From: Capricornis sumatraensis
Lineage: Eukaryota > Chordata > Mammalia > Artiodactyla > Bovidae
Direction of reading: 5' to 3'
Length of the DNA: 64,000 nucleotides
NCBI RefSeq assembly: GCF_032405125.1
Contig: NC_091084.1
Coordinates: 40,358,501-40,422,500, forward strand
In this document: positions 25,501 through 33,559 of the stretch, one piece after another
Numbering within the stretch: the stretch's first letter is position 1
How the letters are laid out: every line of letters starts with the position of its first letter
Notes under the pieces: generated by a model
The model's input: only the letters and a program-made list of their open reading frames with translations
What the model was told of the DNA's origin: nothing
Database searches by the model: none
Position numbers and translations under genes: made by a program

Positions 25501-26124
25501 GTGAAAACGTAGAGTCCTAACCACTGTACCACCGGGGACTTCCCCGCTCTCTCTGTGAATGCTTTCTTTCCTCGGTTTCCCTGATCCCGAGCTTCCTTCC
25601 CTAATCTCCTTGCTACCCTGTTTTTGCTTCCTTTGCAGGCAAGTCCTCCTCAGCATTAAATGTTAGAGCTCTCTTGGGACTCCGTTCCAAGCCCTGGACT
25701 CTCATTCTCTGGCTCTCTCTGGCATCCACGTCCTTGGTGTTGATTGTTTCCCACGCCTTGGTGACCCTCAATTTTATATCTCAGTGCAGAATTCTCCCCC
25801 TGATGTCTTATAGTTAACCGTGTTCTTGACACCTCCAATGTCTGGGTACTCTGATGTTCAAGCCACGGGGGACACAGATACCAAGCCCGCATTCCCCGAG
25901 GAGTGGAAATACTTGATACTCTACCCACGGGCAGTGGGCAGTGCACCTCACCTAAGAGGCAGTACCGACTTGTACGACGTGACCGGCATGTGGTGGCCAG
26001 TAGGTGGGCGGCTCCACATACAGGCCAGGACGGGGCCTGGACAGGGCGTTGCTACTTACACGTTGAGAGGCTGCCAGGCTGGCCACTGAGCTTTGGCTTT
26101 GATGACAGTGAGGACCTCGTCGCT
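7357..26124 (-). CDS. SPON1: SPON1 (F-spondin), 3' ten coding exons, partial gene
   Basis: F-spondin is a secreted extracellular-matrix glycoprotein with roles in axon guidance and neuron adhesion. Its known architecture is signal peptide, reelin domain, spondin (FS) domain and six thrombospondin type 1 repeats. This window encodes the last 532 residues, about 276-807 if the full protein is 807 aa as I recall for human. Exons on the minus strand are 26124-26060, 17860-17659, 16708-16568, 15899-15824, 14803-14621, 12358-12188, 12112-11945, 11149-10985, 9273-9010 and 7520-7357. All have AG acceptors and GT donors, and the phases add up to one open frame ending in TAA. Each of the six TSRs has six cysteines and a WxxW motif. 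The reelin domain and first part of the FS domain lie outside the window, and no promoter is visible. Identity rests on near-complete agreement with the recalled human protein. Confidence 0.97.
7720..8080 (+). mobile_element. MaLR-type LTR (MLT1-like)
   Basis: An old ERVL-MaLR LTR in the last SPON1 intron. Recognisable blocks are 'agaatctgggtttggctgtatgacttgctttt', 'ggccagtgggacacgagcaag', 'gagagaggcc' and 'gaccttccagccc'. Boundaries are approximate. Confidence 0.55.
8277..8545 (+). mobile_element. Mariner DNA transposon fragment (Hsmar1/MADE1-like TIR)
   Basis: The left end 'taggttggtgtgaagatgat' followed by 'tgtggttttgcattgttg' matches the terminal inverted repeat of the Hsmar1/MADE1-type mariner family, also known in ruminants. 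It is preceded by TA-rich DNA. The leader continues to an ATG at 8457 that starts a transposase-like MEM-L-KK frame, which decays within about 20 codons. The right end and most of the transposase are missing. Confidence 0.65.
8690..8960 (+). mobile_element. L2 LINE fragment next to SPON1 TSR5 exon
   Basis: Contains L2 3'-region blocks such as 'aaaaccttcacctgc', 'tggtccctgtcctctgtctgcggcctg' and 'cgtgcctttgcaataaca'. It ends about 50 bp from the donor side of the 9010-9273 exon. Old and diverged. Confidence 0.55.
9010..9273 (-). CDS. SPON1: SPON1 exon: TSR5 plus basic linker
   Basis: This 264-nt exon, phase 1 at both ends, is the largest here. It encodes TSR5 (IDCELTEWSQW to CRIRKC) and a charged linker rich in Arg, Glu and Ser (CLRNPSVQNLRW to SDGDQFP). 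Motifs are WSQWSEC and CNKSCG. The acceptor is ttgccag and the donor is gtactg. Such a linker between TSR5 and TSR6 is a plausible protease-sensitive site. That is inference from composition and from the general report that F-spondin is processed near its C-terminus. Confidence 0.97.
10030..10150 (+). repeat. MIR SINE fragment
   Basis: MIR core and tail-like sequence: 'cccatctacaacatagggataacaat', 'ttgtgaggactgagtgaagtaa' and a terminal 'cataaatgttc'. Intronic. Confidence 0.55.
10290..10410 (-). repeat. MIR SINE fragment
   Basis: Reverse-oriented MIR-like sequence, ending in 'agggacagagctgggatctgcccc'. Diverged. Confidence 0.45.
10985..11149 (-). CDS. SPON1: SPON1 exon: TSR4
   Basis: This 165-nt exon, phase 1 at both ends, encodes TSR4 (TIPCLLSLWSEW to CMLPEC). 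It has WSEWSDC and CSVTCG motifs and six cysteines. The acceptor is TAG (gtctag) and not CAG. The donor is gtaagt. The residue before WSEW is leucine, where I recall proline in human. Confidence 0.97.
11945..12112 (-). CDS. SPON1: SPON1 exon: TSR3
   Basis: This 168-nt exon, phase 1 at both ends, encodes TSR3 (PSSCLTTEWGEW to CMMPEC). It has WGEWDEC and CSATCG motifs and six cysteines. The acceptor is ccccag and the donor is gtgagt. The exon is GC-rich, which leaves long open frames on the opposite strand that I do not regard as genes. Confidence 0.97.
12188..12358 (-). CDS. SPON1: SPON1 exon: TSR2
   Basis: This 171-nt exon, phase 1 at both ends, encodes TSR2 from GSTCTMSEWITW to CTVNEEC. It has a WITWSPC motif, a CSISCG segment that fits the O-fucosylation consensus, and six cysteines. 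The sequence reads SCGAGM where I recall SCGMGM in human, so A for M may be a lineage substitution. The donor is gtgagt. Only 75 bp of intron separate it from the TSR3 exon. Confidence 0.97.
12490..13170. other. SPON1 intron, no feature seen
   Basis: Intronic sequence between the TSR1 and TSR2 exons. Apart from a short CATC run near 12680 I see no repeat I can name and no exon. Confidence 0.5.
13180..13510 (+). mobile_element. Old L1 3' fragment
   Basis: The L1 3'-region hallmark 'ccttcaacaaggatgaacc' is followed by 'gaatgaaataaaccagtc' and 'caaatactatatgattccactt', the usual order at the end of old L1 ORF2/3' UTR. A short (GT)n tract lies at 13424-13440. Sense to plus, antisense to SPON1. 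Confidence 0.7.
14621..14803 (-). CDS. SPON1: SPON1 exon: TSR1
   Basis: This 183-nt exon, phase 1 at both ends, encodes the first thrombospondin type 1 repeat (DTPETCIYSNW to GPGCSDE). It shows the WSPWSAC motif, a C-mannosylation type site, and six cysteines. The segment after WSAC is SSSTCDKG, not the usual CSxTCG, so the O-fucosylation consensus is altered. The acceptor is ttcccag and the donor is gtgagg. One whole repeat is carried by one exon. Confidence 0.97.
15195..15420 (-). repeat. MIR SINE
   Basis: Reverse-oriented MIR: 'actgagcacttactatgtgccagcatcattctaagaactt' order, then 'attatccccatctcacagttgaggaaa'. Clear family features, intronic. Confidence 0.7.
15824..15899 (-). CDS. SPON1: SPON1 exon: acidic linker before TSR1
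   Basis: This 76-nt exon encodes GEQCNIVPDNVDD through APEEKDE plus one base of the next aspartate codon (phase 0 to phase 1). The acceptor is ttttgcag followed by GGGG, and the donor is gtaagc. The encoded linker is strongly acidic (DD, EE, KDE). It shifts the reading phase to 1, which all later TSR junctions then keep. Confidence 0.95.
16094..16310 (-). mobile_element. Bov-tA SINE
   Basis: A ruminant tRNA-derived SINE read on the minus strand. The tRNA-like head is at the high end (complement of 'gactgagccaccggggaagccc') and the BovB-like tail 'cttagtcgctcagtcgtgtctgact' at the low end. Flanking 'ccatggc' copies near 16089 and 16310 may be its target-site duplication. Confidence 0.85.
16568..16708 (-). 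CDS. SPON1: SPON1 exon: linker after FS domain
   Basis: This 141-nt, 47-codon exon runs from SPNKPTIPQEK to ARVVIERIARK. It is phase 0 at both ends, with acceptor tcgcag and donor gtactg. It encodes the proline-rich stretch and basic helix between the FS domain and the TSR array. The frame is continuous with GVTYE upstream and GEQCN downstream. Confidence 0.95.
17645..17658. repeat. (AC)n microsatellite at SPON1 splice donor
   Basis: An (AC)n run on plus, read as (GT)n on minus, starts directly after the GAG that ends the 17659-17860 exon. The splice donor is therefore the first GT of the repeat. Confidence 0.9.
17659..17860 (-). CDS. SPON1: SPON1 exon: end of FS (spondin) domain
   Basis: This 202-nt exon completes the split valine codon and then encodes 67 residues, from RAAPSAEFSVD to GTDSGVTYE. 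It forms the C-terminal part of the spondin domain and includes the conserved DWNVGLSAEDLC and CGWVQKV segments. The acceptor is tttccag at 17861-17863. The donor follows GAG directly and is the start of a (GT)n tract, so it reads gtgtgt instead of the usual gtragt. The exon runs from phase 2 to phase 0. Intron length to the next exon is about 0.95 kb. Confidence 0.96.
18058..18240 (+). mobile_element. L2 LINE 3' end
   Basis: The typical L2 3' end: 'gagtataagctctgggatagcagggatt', 'gtgcctggcacagtgtaggtgctcaa' and a GAATAAACGAATGAA-like tail. More diverged L2 may extend left to about 17290 across intron sequence. Confidence 0.75.
18320..18490 (-). repeat. MIR SINE fragment
   Basis: Reverse-oriented MIR-like sequence with 'agagctgaggctcagagggtt' and a following 'gacctgtccaaagtcgcaaag'. 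Confidence 0.55.
18880..19020 (-). repeat. MIR SINE fragment
   Basis: Reverse-oriented MIR-like segment: 'tttattttcccctcatgac', 'cattttgtagaaaag' and 'agacgcagctggtgaggctg'. Confidence 0.5.
19235..19445 (+). repeat. MIR SINE
   Basis: Sense MIR: 'cctcagtgtcccaatctgta', 'gaatggggatt', 'ttattgtgagtgtttaatgag' and 'agtgcctggcacctggc' appear in the expected order. Confidence 0.65.
20208..20503 (+). mobile_element. Bov-A2-type SINE dimer with 13-bp target-site duplication
   Basis: Two Bov-A monomers lie head to tail: 20221-20360 and 20361-20490. Each runs from 'ggagaaggcaatggcagccc' or its variant through 'acacgactga'. The insert is bounded by perfect 13-bp direct repeats (gaaggccccactt) at 20208-20220 and 20491-20503. 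It lacks the tRNA-like head, as is normal for Bov-A2. Confidence 0.9.
21270..21510 (+). mobile_element. L2 LINE 3' end
   Basis: The L2-like 3' end 'agagtaaggaccattttttgtcctgttt', 'ctgtatcccaggggctgg' and a trailing 'aaataaatgagtt'. Intronic. Confidence 0.6.
21738..21952 (-). mobile_element. Bov-tA SINE
   Basis: A complete-looking Bov-tA on the minus strand. The tRNA head is complementary to 'ctctgagccaccagggaagccc' and the tail carries GAAAGTGAAAGTGAAG. Little divergence from the consensus as recalled. Confidence 0.9.
22107..22350 (+). mobile_element. CHR SINE (tRNA-Glu-derived)
   Basis: Starts 'gacttccctggtggtccagtg' (tRNA-Glu-like A box) with a B-box-like GTTCGATCTC. It continues through 'gtgccacaactacagagcc' repeats to 'gcagccaaaaataaatgaa'. 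Ruminant/cetacean CHR family. Confidence 0.85.
22770..22988 (+). mobile_element. Bov-tA SINE
   Basis: A sense copy with its tRNA head (tccccaggtggtgcaatggt, then gtttgatcccgg) joined to a Bov-A body ending 'gtcgcacagagtcagacag'. Confidence 0.88.
23180..23320 (+). repeat. MIR SINE fragment
   Basis: MIR-like 'ttgacttcacctccctttgca', 'ctgcaaaatgggagcatc' and 'catgcctggcatta' in order. Confidence 0.5.
23461..23863 (+). mobile_element. BovB LINE 3' end, 5'-truncated, with target-site duplication
   Basis: The last about 380 bp of BovB (23473-23851) covers the C-terminal ORF remnant (LWCWRR-like, LGHLM-like, frameshifted) and the 3' tail 'ttagcgactgaacaac'. Near-perfect 12-bp flanking repeats, tcagttagactc at 23461-23472 and tcagtgagactc at 23852-23863 (11/12 match), support insertion by target-primed reverse transcription. 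Confidence 0.88.
24340..24880. other. Repeat-free intronic block, possible conserved non-coding element
   Basis: About 540 bp of SPON1 intron without recognisable repeat. It has AT-rich homeodomain-like cores (gttaattaaac at 24356-24366, ttgatttattgagc) next to a GC-richer half. There is no splice-bounded frame. Regulatory function is a guess from composition alone. Confidence 0.25.
25155..25930 (+). mobile_element. L2 LINE interrupted by a CHR SINE
   Basis: Pyrimidine-rich L2 ORF2/3'-region remnant: 'tcctggatctcctgcccagtc', 'tctgttcacatttcaccct', 'caccttggtg...caattttatatctca'-like segments. It is split by a younger CHR insertion at about 25420-25545. Confidence 0.5.
25420..25545 (-). mobile_element. 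CHR SINE (tRNA-Glu-derived), short
   Basis: Minus-strand CHR: poly(T) at the low end and the complement of the tRNA-Glu-like head 'accactgtaccaccggggac' at the high end, with 'cttagttccccaaccagagg' between. Confidence 0.8.
26060..26124 (-). CDS. SPON1: SPON1 exon: FS domain segment (SDEVLTVIKAK...)
   Basis: This 65-nt exon encodes 21 residues beginning SDEVLTVIKAKAQW plus two bases of a valine codon. It belongs to the spondin (FS) domain. The acceptor reads ctttacag and the donor is gtaagt. It starts in phase 0 and ends in phase 2, and the split GT|G codon is completed by the next exon at 17860. It is the most 5' SPON1 exon in the window. The preceding exon should end in an IRQQ-like sequence, and I could not find one between 26125 and 64000. 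Confidence 0.95.
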
Positions 26125-27600
26125 CTGTAAAGAAGGACCACAGGTATTTAGTGAGGAGAGCTGGGCTCAGGGAATAAGACGGCTTTGACATGGTGACATT
26201 GTCCACCCCACACCCTTACCTGCTGCAGAGGCTACCTACCCAGGTGTGGAGACAGCCTGCCCCAGGGTGGGGGCACCCTGGAGTCTCGGCAGTCTTGTGA
26301 GGAGGGGCTGTGTCCAGGGTACCTGGTGTGTGCTGAACACCAATGGGCCCACTGAACCACACCTGAGGTTTCCATCTCAGACCCTTCCCCTTGGGAGCCA
26401 GGCTCTGACCTGCCCTCTGGCGGGGATGGCCGGACTGTGTCCAAACTGGAGGGCAGCCCATCCTCTCGGCATCCAGGCACTGGCGGGTCTGCTCCAGCCA
26501 CACCTAACCCCGAGGAGCATCGCCCCCATGGCCTCCCCTGCCGTCGAGACTACTCACACTGGATCAGGCTCCCTTGGACAAGGAGGGCAACGGAAACCTG
26601 AGCCCCACACTCCTGGGCCACTCATGTTATCCTGCTCTATTTTGCTTTGGGCAGTGTGTAGGGCACCCTTAAAGCTTGAGAACCTAAGAGAATTTTTTGA
26701 AGAAGAATCTAATAAACATTGGGAAGGAGAGCCTTAATCACCAACATGAGGGAGAAAAATCAGAATGTTGTTAATCTTGCTTAGCTTCACTTTGAGGTTG
26801 GTTTGGGATTTTATTCTCAATAACACATTGGGGCTGAGGGTTTCCATATGCTTTTCAAAGTATAAGCTTCCACAGGTGCTCAAGTTCAGCTCTGGTGGGG
26901 GTTTCCTCAGAGCAGATTCAGCTGATCCCAGAGCCTGCCTTCCCCTGGCCTGGGCCCAGCAGTGGTCAGACAGCACTGTCCATGCTCCACAGGAAAGCCC
27001 AGAATGTCACCGGCAGGGGCAGGAAGAGCTTTGATGCCGACTGAACGGTCTCTGAGTTTCAGGAGGGTGGAGACTGGCTGCACTGGCCCACAGCTCTGCC
27101 TCAGTCCTTGGAGTTGTTCCTGGCAGTAGGTACCTAGCACGTATTTGGGATGAATTGGTGAACTTCTCCTTAGTTGGTGGGTACCTTGCCCAGAAAATCC
27201 CACAGCCCTGAGGGAACTATATACAATGAGGAGGTCAGAGGTGCCTCCAGGCTTAGGCCCAAAGATTATAAACAGCCTCTGGTTTGGAGCACCTAGTCTA
27301 TAGCCAGGGAAGGATGGGGGAGTGGAAGATGCCTTAGAGGGGACAGTAACTCAGCTTGGCTTGGGCACCCACTGGGTGGGTGAGGCCCCCAGGGTACCCC
27401 CTCTCCCCAGAAGCTCAAAGCCTACTCCGAGCTCAAGCTTCCCTGGTGGGGGGTCCCCCCTTTCGGTCAAAAGAAACACTCTGTGAATACATAAACATGC
27501 CCACACTCACAGGTCTGCCGGGAGAGCATTTCCAAGTTCCAACAGAGTGTGTGACACTTCTCCTGGGAGATTGTTTTATTTGTTGACACTGTATCCCTCA
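26125..27600. other. SPON1 intron, no feature seen
   Basis: GC-rich intronic sequence upstream of the 26060-26124 exon. No further SPON1 exon, repeat or RNA gene is evident. Open frames here lack splice context. Confidence 0.5.
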
Positions 27601-28035
27601 CTCACTCCTAAGACACATGTACTGAGTGATCAAGGGAAACTGCCCGACATGAAGTCACGTGTGAGAGGTGACCTGTCTCCTGAAGGCCCAAGCTGGACCC
27701 CGTGGTTGAGGTTTCCTGTGCTCAGCTCATACGTGTCCCACACTGAATTCTTTAGCTGTCCCCAGAATACGGCTATTTCTCCAGCAGCCCCACTGAGCAC
27801 ATCCCCAGCTGCCTGCAGCTCTCCACCTCTCACCCCTTCACAGCTGCCAGGCTCCAAGATCCACTGTGTCCACAGCCTTAGCATCTCTTAAGTCCTTCCA
27901 TGGTCTCTCCTCACTGGTTGTCCTGGCTCCAGCGTCTTCTTACTTTTCCCCAGACCATCCTCCACATTGGGGCAAAACTGACCACATTCACTGCCTGCCT
28001 AAACCCTGCAACAGCTCCCCGCAAATTCCATGCTG
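27600..28035 (+). mobile_element. L2-like remnant flanking the PDHB pseudogene
   Basis: Diverged L2-like sequence: 'cagctgccaggctccaagatcc', 'catggtctctcctcactgg', 'aaaccctgcaacagctccc'. The retrocopy at 28041 is inserted against its end. Confidence 0.45.
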
Positions 28036-28040
28036 ACTTC

Positions 28041-29505
28041 CTTTTTTTTTTTTTTTTAAAGTAGGAATTCCTTTATTCCTCATCAAAACAGTCTAACAGT
28101 AAATGTAGATTGTATGCTTTTATTTTTACATTTAAGTTATCCTTTTTTGGATATCTCTTTCATCAGGACTCTGCCACATTTAAACATTGTCCTTCTAGCA
28201 AGAGGGTAAAATTGTACGTGAATCTTATTCAGAGAACTTGGCTGCTTGTAGCAGACCAAAAGAGCATGGAACTTAGGCAGAAGAGTGGAGAGCTTTTCCA
28301 CAAACACATTTAAACTTTTTCCCAGTATAAAAACATCCATTGTTGCTTTTAGAGATAATTTTACAAATCAGAAGGTCTTACAGGATAGTCCAGCTGAAGT
28401 GTCAGCAAGTATTTTAAGTAAATCCCAATGACCTGAAATTCAAGTCCAAACTAGATATTTAGTGTTTTCTTTATTGCAAATATGAAGTCTTTAACCTGAG
28501 GTACAGAGTTGTCTTCTAGAATCTGTGTAAGGCACGGGGATATCAGTGGCGGTGACATAAACGGTAGGAGCATCCAGGATATTGAACCCAGGACCCTCCA
28601 TCATCCTGGCACAGATTTAAGCTCCTACTGCCAACTGTGACCAGCCCCCTTCCACAATAACAAGGTGTCTGCTCTTCACGACATTGGTTTCTATTGTTTC
28701 AGTGTCCATTGGTCTGATGGTCTGCAAACGTATCAACTCATATTCAAGTCCCTCTGTAGATAGCATTGGTGAGCTTCTAAGCAGTGGCTAACAGGTCTTG
28801 AATGAGAAACTATGGTTGCACATGTACCCTGCCTTTCTAGTTTGGCTTTTCCTAAAGGGATCAGATAATCTTTTGACTGAGCTCCTGGGGAAGTTCAAAA
28901 GGAACTTTATATATCAGTTCACCTCCAGCACCACCACTGGACTTACCCTGAATGGCAGATTTAATAAGTCCTTTTGTGTCCTCTGAATTCCAGGGACTGA
29001 CCACCTTTAAGCCTGGGAAGTGCTCATACCAGGCAGCAAAGCACTGTGAGTATTGGGCAGCTATGCTTGCTGGGGCGCCACTGGGCTCCCTGAAGACTAA
29101 GGGCACCGGCTGAAGGCCTCCTGACGTGTAATAGGTCTTGGTAGCTGAGTTTATAAGCTGGTAAATGGCTTGCATAAAAGGGTATAAATTCACAAGTGGG
29201 CCTTAACCCAGCCAGAACTGCACCTACAGCAATTCCAGCAAAACCCAACTCTGATACGGGAGTATCTATGGTCCTCTTATCTCCATATTTTTTCCACAGG
29301 CCTTGACTAACCCCATCGTACAGGGCAACTTCTTCCCCAAGTAGAAATACCTTCCCAGCTCTTTCCATCTCCTCCTCCATACCTTGATTTCCAGCCTCAT
29401 GAACTGTCACCTGCAGTGTGGCCGGTGTGCTCTGGGGGAACCCCTCCTTAGCAGACCAGAGACCTGCTCAAGGAGTCTCCACACCAACCCAGCAACCATG
29501 GCCAT
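28041..29505 (-). pseudogene. PDHB: PDHB processed pseudogene (pyruvate dehydrogenase E1 beta)
   Basis: An intronless retrocopy of the mitochondrial pyruvate dehydrogenase E1-beta mRNA. On the minus strand the ATG equivalent is at 29505-29503, followed by a degraded transit peptide (MAMVAGLVWRLLEQVSGLL). It continues through GKVFLLGEEVALYDG, KKYGDKRTIDTP, GFAGIAVGAVLAGLRP, SGGLQPVPLVFREPSG, QCFAAWYEHFPGLKVVSPW and the C-terminal AIKKTLNI with the stop at 28453-28451. The 3' UTR remnant runs to an oligo(A) tail, seen as T's at 28041-28057. Breaks include an in-frame loss of about three codons after YDG, a frameshift near 29195 after CEF, and further indels and stops past 28800. No flanking duplication was identified. 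It lies in a SPON1 intron in the same orientation. Confidence 0.93.
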
Positions 29506-29784
29506 CCTGACCATGTCCTCTACCTGCTGCTGAATCCACAGCGATTTCTTAATTCCCAAGTTTTGCCTACACGGCCTGCATCATCCAGGTTTTTCTTTGA
29601 TTTTTAATTTCAGAATAATACACGCTTTTTGTGGGAAAATTTAGCATCACAGAAGCACAGTGTAAATGCTGAGCACTCCACTCTAGCATCTATCCTGCCT
29701 TCTGCCACCTCCCTCTCCAGAATGTTACAGTGTGGTACATATCATCCCAGATCTTTTACTATACTTAGGCACAACGTGCATGCG

Positions 29785-29812
29785 TGTGTATGTGTGTGTG
29801 TGCGTGTGTGCA
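29785..29812. repeat. (GT)n-rich microsatellite
   Basis: An imperfect GT/GC alternation (tgtgtatgtgtgtgtgtgcg). Intronic. Confidence 0.8.
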
Positions 29813-30103
29813 TAAACATTAGATACATCCTTTCCCACAAAAACTGCATCATATTGAAATCTCATTCTGCACCATGATTTTTACATTTTCCCCTTACTAT
29901 CATATCATGAAAAACTTTCCTTGTTGGTACCTATGGCATCTGAGCTTTCCTTTTGTTGATTTTGAGAGCATTTGAGATCCTCAAATTAGGGTAAGCCAGG
30001 TCAAGACTAAGAAAAAGAAATCCAAGCACGAGATCCAAGTTATGAGATACTGTCTGATGAGAGTCCTTTTGCCCTTGAAGAAATACTTTACTAAAAAAAG
30101 TAG

Positions 30104-30430
30104 GGACTTTCCTGGTCGTGCAGTGGATAAGAATCTGCCTGCCAGTGCAGGGACTTGGGTTTGATCCCTGATCTGGGAAGACCCCACATGCTGCGGAGCA
30201 ACTAAGCCCATGCTCTACGACTGCTAAGCCTGTGTGTTCTAGAGCCACCAGCTACCACAGCTGAAGCCCTCACTCCAGTAGCCTGTGCTCTGCCGCAAGA
30301 AGCCACCGCAGTGAGAAGCCTGCGCGCTGCAGCGATGAGTAGCCCTTGCGCCCCACAACTAGAGAAAGCCCACATGCAGTAAGGAAGACCCAGTGCAACC
30401 AAATAAATAAAAATAATAATAATTAAAAAA
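30104..30430 (+). mobile_element. CHR SINE (tRNA-Glu-derived), full-length
   Basis: Starts 'gggactttcctggtcgtgca' with the B-box-like GTTTGATCCCTG. It continues through repeated 'gcaactaagcccatgc' style modules to a (AATAAATAAAA) tail. Confidence 0.87.
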
Positions 30431-30799
30431 AGTCAACATGGGTGGAGTTAAGGGAGCGCTAGTTTAGCTGGCTGGCCCTGCAGACATACCTTGTATTACA
30501 ATGAAACCCTGGTTGTCAAGTTGCAACTAATGACACCTTGATTTTGCCTTCGTAGTATATAACTCAGAAATTGTTGAGGCTCTCCGTTAGTGTTTGTTTA
30601 TGGTACTGGCATTCCATATTTAGAGCCACGGAGGCTCCAAGGATGGTTGTCCATGTGTGCAAGCCTTAGAATAGCTTCTTCCTGTCTGTTGTTTCATCTT
30701 ATGGTTACATACCTTCTGCATGATTGATTGTGTTATCCAATGAAATAAGAGCACAGGAACCATTTGGAAAAATGTATTTGAGAAACTAAACATTTTTCT

Positions 30800-30954
30800 T
30801 TCTTTTTTTAAAAAAATATTTATTTCATTTATTCATTTTGCTGCACCTGGTCTTAGTTGTGGTGTATGAGATCTATTTCCCTGAGCAGGGCTCAAACCTG
30901 GGCTCCCTGCATCAGGAGTGCAGAGTCTTAGCTGCTGGGCCACCAGGGAAGTCC
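30800..30954 (-). mobile_element. CHR SINE (tRNA-Glu-derived), short
   Basis: Minus-strand copy: A-rich tail complement at 30803-30835 and head complement 'gctgggccaccagggaagtcc' at 30933-30953. Confidence 0.82.
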
Positions 30955-31394
30955 TTAAATATTTTTCTTAAAGAAGAACCAAAGCTCTTCAGGATTGGAG
31001 AGAGTCTGGCCTGTTCACAGCCAAATCCAAGTGCTGTGGATACTTAGTAAATCGGTGGAAAAGCAAAGCCACACCATTTTTTTTTTTTGATGTATGTGTA
31101 GAATTCTATAGCATGGATGTTCTCTTATTTAACTGGCATTATTGGTGGATATTTGTTTCTGTACATGATGCTCTACTGAACACTTGTGAATGTATTTCTT
31201 TCTTTATATGTCATAAACTTCCACGAATGATCCAACAACGAAGCAAACTGACAATTTTGGTGGCACCTACCAAACTGTCCTCCAAATGTCTGTACCAACT
31301 GTTACTTCTTCAAGTATATGTGTGCGCCAAGGTTTTTACAACTTTGGGCACACTGGATACGATCAATCTTTTTCATCTTTACTAATCCAGCAGG

Positions 31395-31628
31395 CAGGAA
31401 AGTAGCGTGGTTGTGGACATAAGCCCTAGTTATTATACCTGAATTCAAACCCTGATGGCACCATGACTAGCTCTGTGTCCTTTAGTGAGACTGATTTCCT
31501 TTAGCTCTCTCATCTCTGAAATGTTGAGTTAAACAGTGTATCTACCGCCTAGTGTTATTATGGGGACAAAATGACCTAATTCAAGTAATGTGCTAATCCT
31601 ATGCCTGTATTAGCATCAGTACTAGTTA
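31395..31628 (+). repeat. MIR SINE, followed by CHR insertion
   Basis: Sense MIR: 'gattcaaaccctgatgg'-like block, 'agctctgtgtcctttagtgag', 'tctctcatctctgaaatg' and 'ctagtgttattatggggac'. The CHR at 31641 is inserted near its end. Confidence 0.6.
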
Positions 31629-31808
31629 CTATTCTTATTCTTTTTTTATTTAGATAAAAAATATTTATTTTTACTTATTTGGTTGCACTGGGTCTTAGTT
31701 GCAACATGCAGGATCTAGTTCCCTGATCAGGGATCAAACCTGCGTCCCCTGCATTAGTAGAGAGAAGTCTTGGCCACTGGACCACAAGAAAAGTCCCTAT
31801 TCTTATTC
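31629..31808 (-). mobile_element. CHR SINE with 12-bp target-site duplication
   Basis: A minus-strand CHR at 31641-31796, ending in the head complement 'ctggaccacaagaaaagtcc'. It is flanked by perfect 12-bp repeats ctattcttattc at 31629-31640 and 31797-31808. Confidence 0.9.
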
Positions 31809-32934
31809 ATATTTAGGCCACACTGGTAGTAGAACCGATTTGTACCACCTGAGTACAGAGGATGGCGTACTCAGTGACAGCTGCAAAGCCACGAAGCCTC
31901 AGGAGAATGTCCCTTATTTAAAGGTTCGTGTAGCTGGGAGAGCCTTGGATGGGGCACTGGGGGACCAGGTATTTTACATTCTGAAGACTGAAGGACCTAA
32001 ATTCAGAGCAAGTAACCCAAACTTCAGACTTAAATGAAAAACTCCTTTAACAAGTCTCTAAGGCCCAGAAAGGATCTTTCAAGAATCCTTATAGCCCTTA
32101 TCCATCTCCCACAGGAGCGTTTTCAAACAAAGTATTTCAGGGCACTCACAGTTCACACCTCATCTGCATGATGTTAGCACTTTCCCAGAACTATGCCAAT
32201 TAAAATAAAAGTCCTCCAAGAAAGGACAGGGTACTCATATCCACCTTCACAGGGATGCGTTCTTTCATTTTGCTTTTGTAAACATACTGATGGTCTTACA
32301 GCTGTACTCACACTTCCATCTGCATGAACCAAATGGGAATCACACAGCCTAAATCAGGCCACGGGCTGAGGTCAGGTTTGGAGAAAGGGGGATTTGTGCA
32401 GTGTGAAAACAGGTCTGGGACAGGTCAGAGGCAGAAATCACATGGATATCAAGAAATGTCAAGTCTGAGCAGAGCAGACAGGCAGAACGTGGCTCTGGGG
32501 GGCCAAGGCCATTTGTCTAAACAAGCCTTACCCCACACTGACCGTCCATGCCCTCCAGAACCAGCTCCGGAAGCAGGAAAGCTTGGTCATCTCATCCATG
32601 CTCACAGTAACACGCGAGGCTGTCACCTCCACCTGCATCACTCTTCACCTCCTCTTTGTTCCTATACCTTCCTGGCTCCTATCTTTTGCCTTTGTCTCGC
32701 AGTCCTGAACTACAACCTGCTTCTTCATTCTAAGGCCCTCTATGCTCCGGACAGCACTAAAGCTAAGCTTCCTCACCATCGCAGGTCCTGCCCTAGATCA
32801 GCAAGAAGAGAAATGGGATGCAATCCATAATCATAGACAGAATGAACAGAATGAACAGAAACATGTAGAAACACACAATGACCACAGGAACCTAGTTTCT
32901 AGGTGCCAGGCACCTTGCTAATTACCTGATATCT

Positions 32935-33088
32935 AGTATCTTGTTCCCTGGAGAAGGAAATGGCAACCCAGTCCAGTATTCATGCCTGGAGAAACCCATG
33001 GACGGAGGAGCCCGGCAGGCTACTGTCTGTCTATGGGGTCGCAAAGAGTCAGACATGACTGAAGCAACTTAGCACACAGTATCTCATT
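32935..33088 (+). mobile_element. Bov-A SINE monomer
   Basis: A Bov-A body at about 32946-33076 from 'ggagaaggaaatggcaaccc' to 'gaagcaacttagcacac'. Flanking similar sequences agtatcttgtt (32936) and agtatctcatt (33078) look like an aged duplication. Confidence 0.82.
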
Positions 33089-33559
33089 TAAATTCTTAGG
33101 ACGCATCTGCAAGGAAGGTATATACTTTTTAATCCTCAGAAACACATTTCTTCAGCCAAATTAGGTACAGGTTAGTCAATGGCAGGTCTAGAGTTCAAAC
33201 CTCAGCCTGACTCTGGAGACCACGTTTGTCAGCCTGTGAATGCAGGCGGAGGGGGCAGGAGGGTGAGGCTCTCTTGGAAAAGGCCCCACACCTGCCTCTT
33301 GCCCCCCACATTCTCCCCTCTCCTCACCCCTCACTGGGCTTCTGCTGTCCTTCAGGGCATGTCCTAACCTACCCTGAGTTCTGAAAATTGCAGCCTCATG
33401 GGTGAGGGTGGAGGGGGTGGGGGAAGGATTCTCAAACAGTTTCACAATGCTGTTCATGTTAATGCTGTCCTGAGAACTGGTTCTGGCAAAGAAGGGGGAG
33501 GACAGGGTCCTTGAGTTGGAGAGACACCACTGCTACTAAAGGGAAGGGAAGCTAATGAC

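Noticed and set aside
28120..28340. Small open frames on both strands near the PDHB retrocopy tail
   Set aside because: They fall in the retroposed 3' UTR and have no coding support.
32324..32830. A 168-codon plus-strand frame
   Set aside because: No recognisable motif, no splice-bounded context and partly L2-like sequence. Compatible with chance.
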